From positions 1 to 51,405 of the forward strand of contig JAIYDW010000218.1 in the NCBI GenBank assembly GCA_027487315.1: a DNA stretch of 51,405 nucleotides, written 5' to 3'. Positions within the stretch are counted from its first letter, which is position 1; each line of letters starts with the position of its first letter. The DNA comes from Verrucomicrobiaceae bacterium. Its GTDB lineage: Bacteria > Verrucomicrobiota > Verrucomicrobiia > Verrucomicrobiales > Verrucomicrobiaceae. Both the position numbers and the translations under genes were made by a program. This document shows positions 50,654 to 51,405 of the stretch, in pieces. A model generated the notes under the pieces. The model had not been told where the DNA came from. It did not search any database and saw only the letters and a list, made by a program, of their open reading frames with translations.

Positions 50654-51405
50654 ATGTCCGAAGCCAAAAACTACAAAGACACCGTCCTCCTCCCCAAAAC
50701 GGACTTCCCCATGAAAGCGGACCTCGTCATCCGCGAACCCAAGCGCCTCGAAAAATGGACCGCTGAAAACCTCTACCAGCAAATCCAGTCCCAAACCAAA
50801 GGCCGCCCCACCTTCATCCTCCACGACGGCCCCCCCTTCGCCAATGGCGACGTCCACATGGGCACCGCCCTCAACAAAGTGTTGAAGGACCTCATCGTGA
50901 AATCGAAGACCATGGCCGGCTTCCACGCCCCCTTCGTCCCCGGCTGGGACTGCCACGGCCTCCCCATCGAATTCAAAGTCGTCAAATCCGCCGCCGGCCT
51001 CACCCCCGTCCAGATCCGCACCCTCTCCGAAGCCGAAGCCCGCAAATACATCGACATCCAGCGCGCCAGCTTCAAACGCCTCGGCGTCTTCGGCGACTGG
51101 GAGAACCCCTACCTCACACTCAACCCCGCCTACGAGTCCGGCATCCTCCGCACCTTCGGCAAAGCCGTCGAAAAAGACCTCGTCTATCGCATGAAGCGCC
51201 CCGTCCTCTGGAGCTACGGCGCCCAAACCGCGCTCGCCGAAGCCGAGGTCGAGTACAAAGAAAAAACCTCCCCCGCCATCTACGTGAAGTTCAAGGTGGG
51301 GCAAGCATCTTGCTTGCCCGCTTCAGGTTCCAACCTCGTCATCTGGACCACCACCCCCTGGACCCTCCCCGCCAACCTCGCCATCGCCCTCCACCCCGAG
51401 TTCGA
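50654..51405 (+). CDS. ileS: Isoleucyl-tRNA synthetase (3' end outside window)
   Basis: The first 250 codons of an IleS run to the window edge. The HIGH-like motif is HMGT (residues 68-71) in GPPFANGDVHMGTALNKV. WDCHGLPIEFKV and VIWTTTPWTLPANL match the class I IleS catalytic and editing regions. A 21-bp palindrome at 51299-51319 is translated in frame as part of a VGQASCLPASGS stretch before VIWTTT. Confidence 0.95.
   Translation, partial: MSEAKNYKDTVLLPKTDFPMKADLVIREPKRLEKWTAENLYQQIQSQTKGRPTFILHDGPPFANGDVHMGTALNKVLKDLIVKSKTMAGFHAPFVPGWDCHGLPIEFKVVKSAAGLTPVQIRTLSEAEARKYIDIQRASFKRLGVFGDWENPYLTLNPAYESGILRTFGKAVEKDLVYRMKRPVLWSYGAQTALAEAEVEYKEKTSPAIYVKFKVGQASCLPASGSNLVIWTTTPWTLPANLAIALHPEF
51299..51319 (+). 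repeat. In-frame palindrome inside ileS
   Basis: GGGCAAGCA-TCT-TGCTTGCCC is a perfect 9-bp inverted repeat. It is translated as Gly-Gln-Ala-Ser-Cys-Leu-Pro within a loop of IleS that varies among species. Confidence 0.75.

Noticed and set aside
1-51405. CRISPR arrays, rRNA, tRNA genes
   Set aside because: No regularly spaced direct repeats and no cloverleaf or rRNA-like stretch was seen on reading both strands.

Overview
The window looks like a chromosomal segment of a GC-rich member of the Verrucomicrobiota, or a relative in the PVC group. The support is a DUF1501 protein, an ECF-like sigma factor paired with a Ser/Thr kinase that ends in FG-GAP repeats, a DksA-type protein with a long Lys/Ala/Pro tail, and very C-rich coding strands with few Shine-Dalgarno sites. 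This is family-level inference; no rRNA or tRNA gene was seen.

Layout. 1-2951: a partial polytopic membrane protein (minus) and a secreted protein with one CxxCH heme motif. 3154-19279: a same-strand, tightly packed type IV secretion (T4SS) operon in the order VirB2, VirB3, VirB4, lipoprotein, VirB5-like, VirB6, three VirB8 paralogues, VirB9, VirB10, lipoprotein, a stand-alone ClpB-D2-like AAA+ ATPase, small membrane and lipoproteins, a coiled-coil protein, a small EF-hand-like protein, and a VirD4/TraG coupling ATPase. No VirB11, relaxase, integrase or transposase is visible. 19529-24258: three genes with signalling domains usual in eukaryotic regulation. They are a 774-aa protein with a PI3/PI4-kinase-like catalytic motif, a 618-aa protein with a convincing RGS domain and a possible RasGAP-like region, and a small cyclic-nucleotide-binding-fold protein.

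24259-27669 (minus): a sigma factor and membrane Ser/Thr kinase pair, plus a GspG-like protein. 28133-31467: a thioredoxin-like protein, a DUF1501 protein and an anchored subtilase. 31613-38463: a ComEA-like protein, BamE-like and LysM lipoproteins, a polyprenyl diphosphate synthase, RadC, LpxA, the DksA-like protein, L33, S18 (followed by a clear terminator) and FolE2. 38536-40332: sulfite/nitrite reductase. 40333-47388 (minus): a surface-glycan-like group (GH-like, GT39-like, GT2), an oxidoreductase with a SAF-like end, and a DUF5009-like acyltransferase. 47526-end: lepA, lepB and the start of ileS.

The main interpretation is that 3.1-24.3 kb encodes a T4SS for protein delivery rather than, or in addition to, DNA transfer. 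The coupling protein is followed directly by candidate effectors (kinase, RGS/GAP) that could act on phosphoinositide or G-protein signalling of a eukaryotic partner. The machine calls are fairly secure. The RGS call is supported by conserved Galpha-contact positions. Secretion itself is inference.
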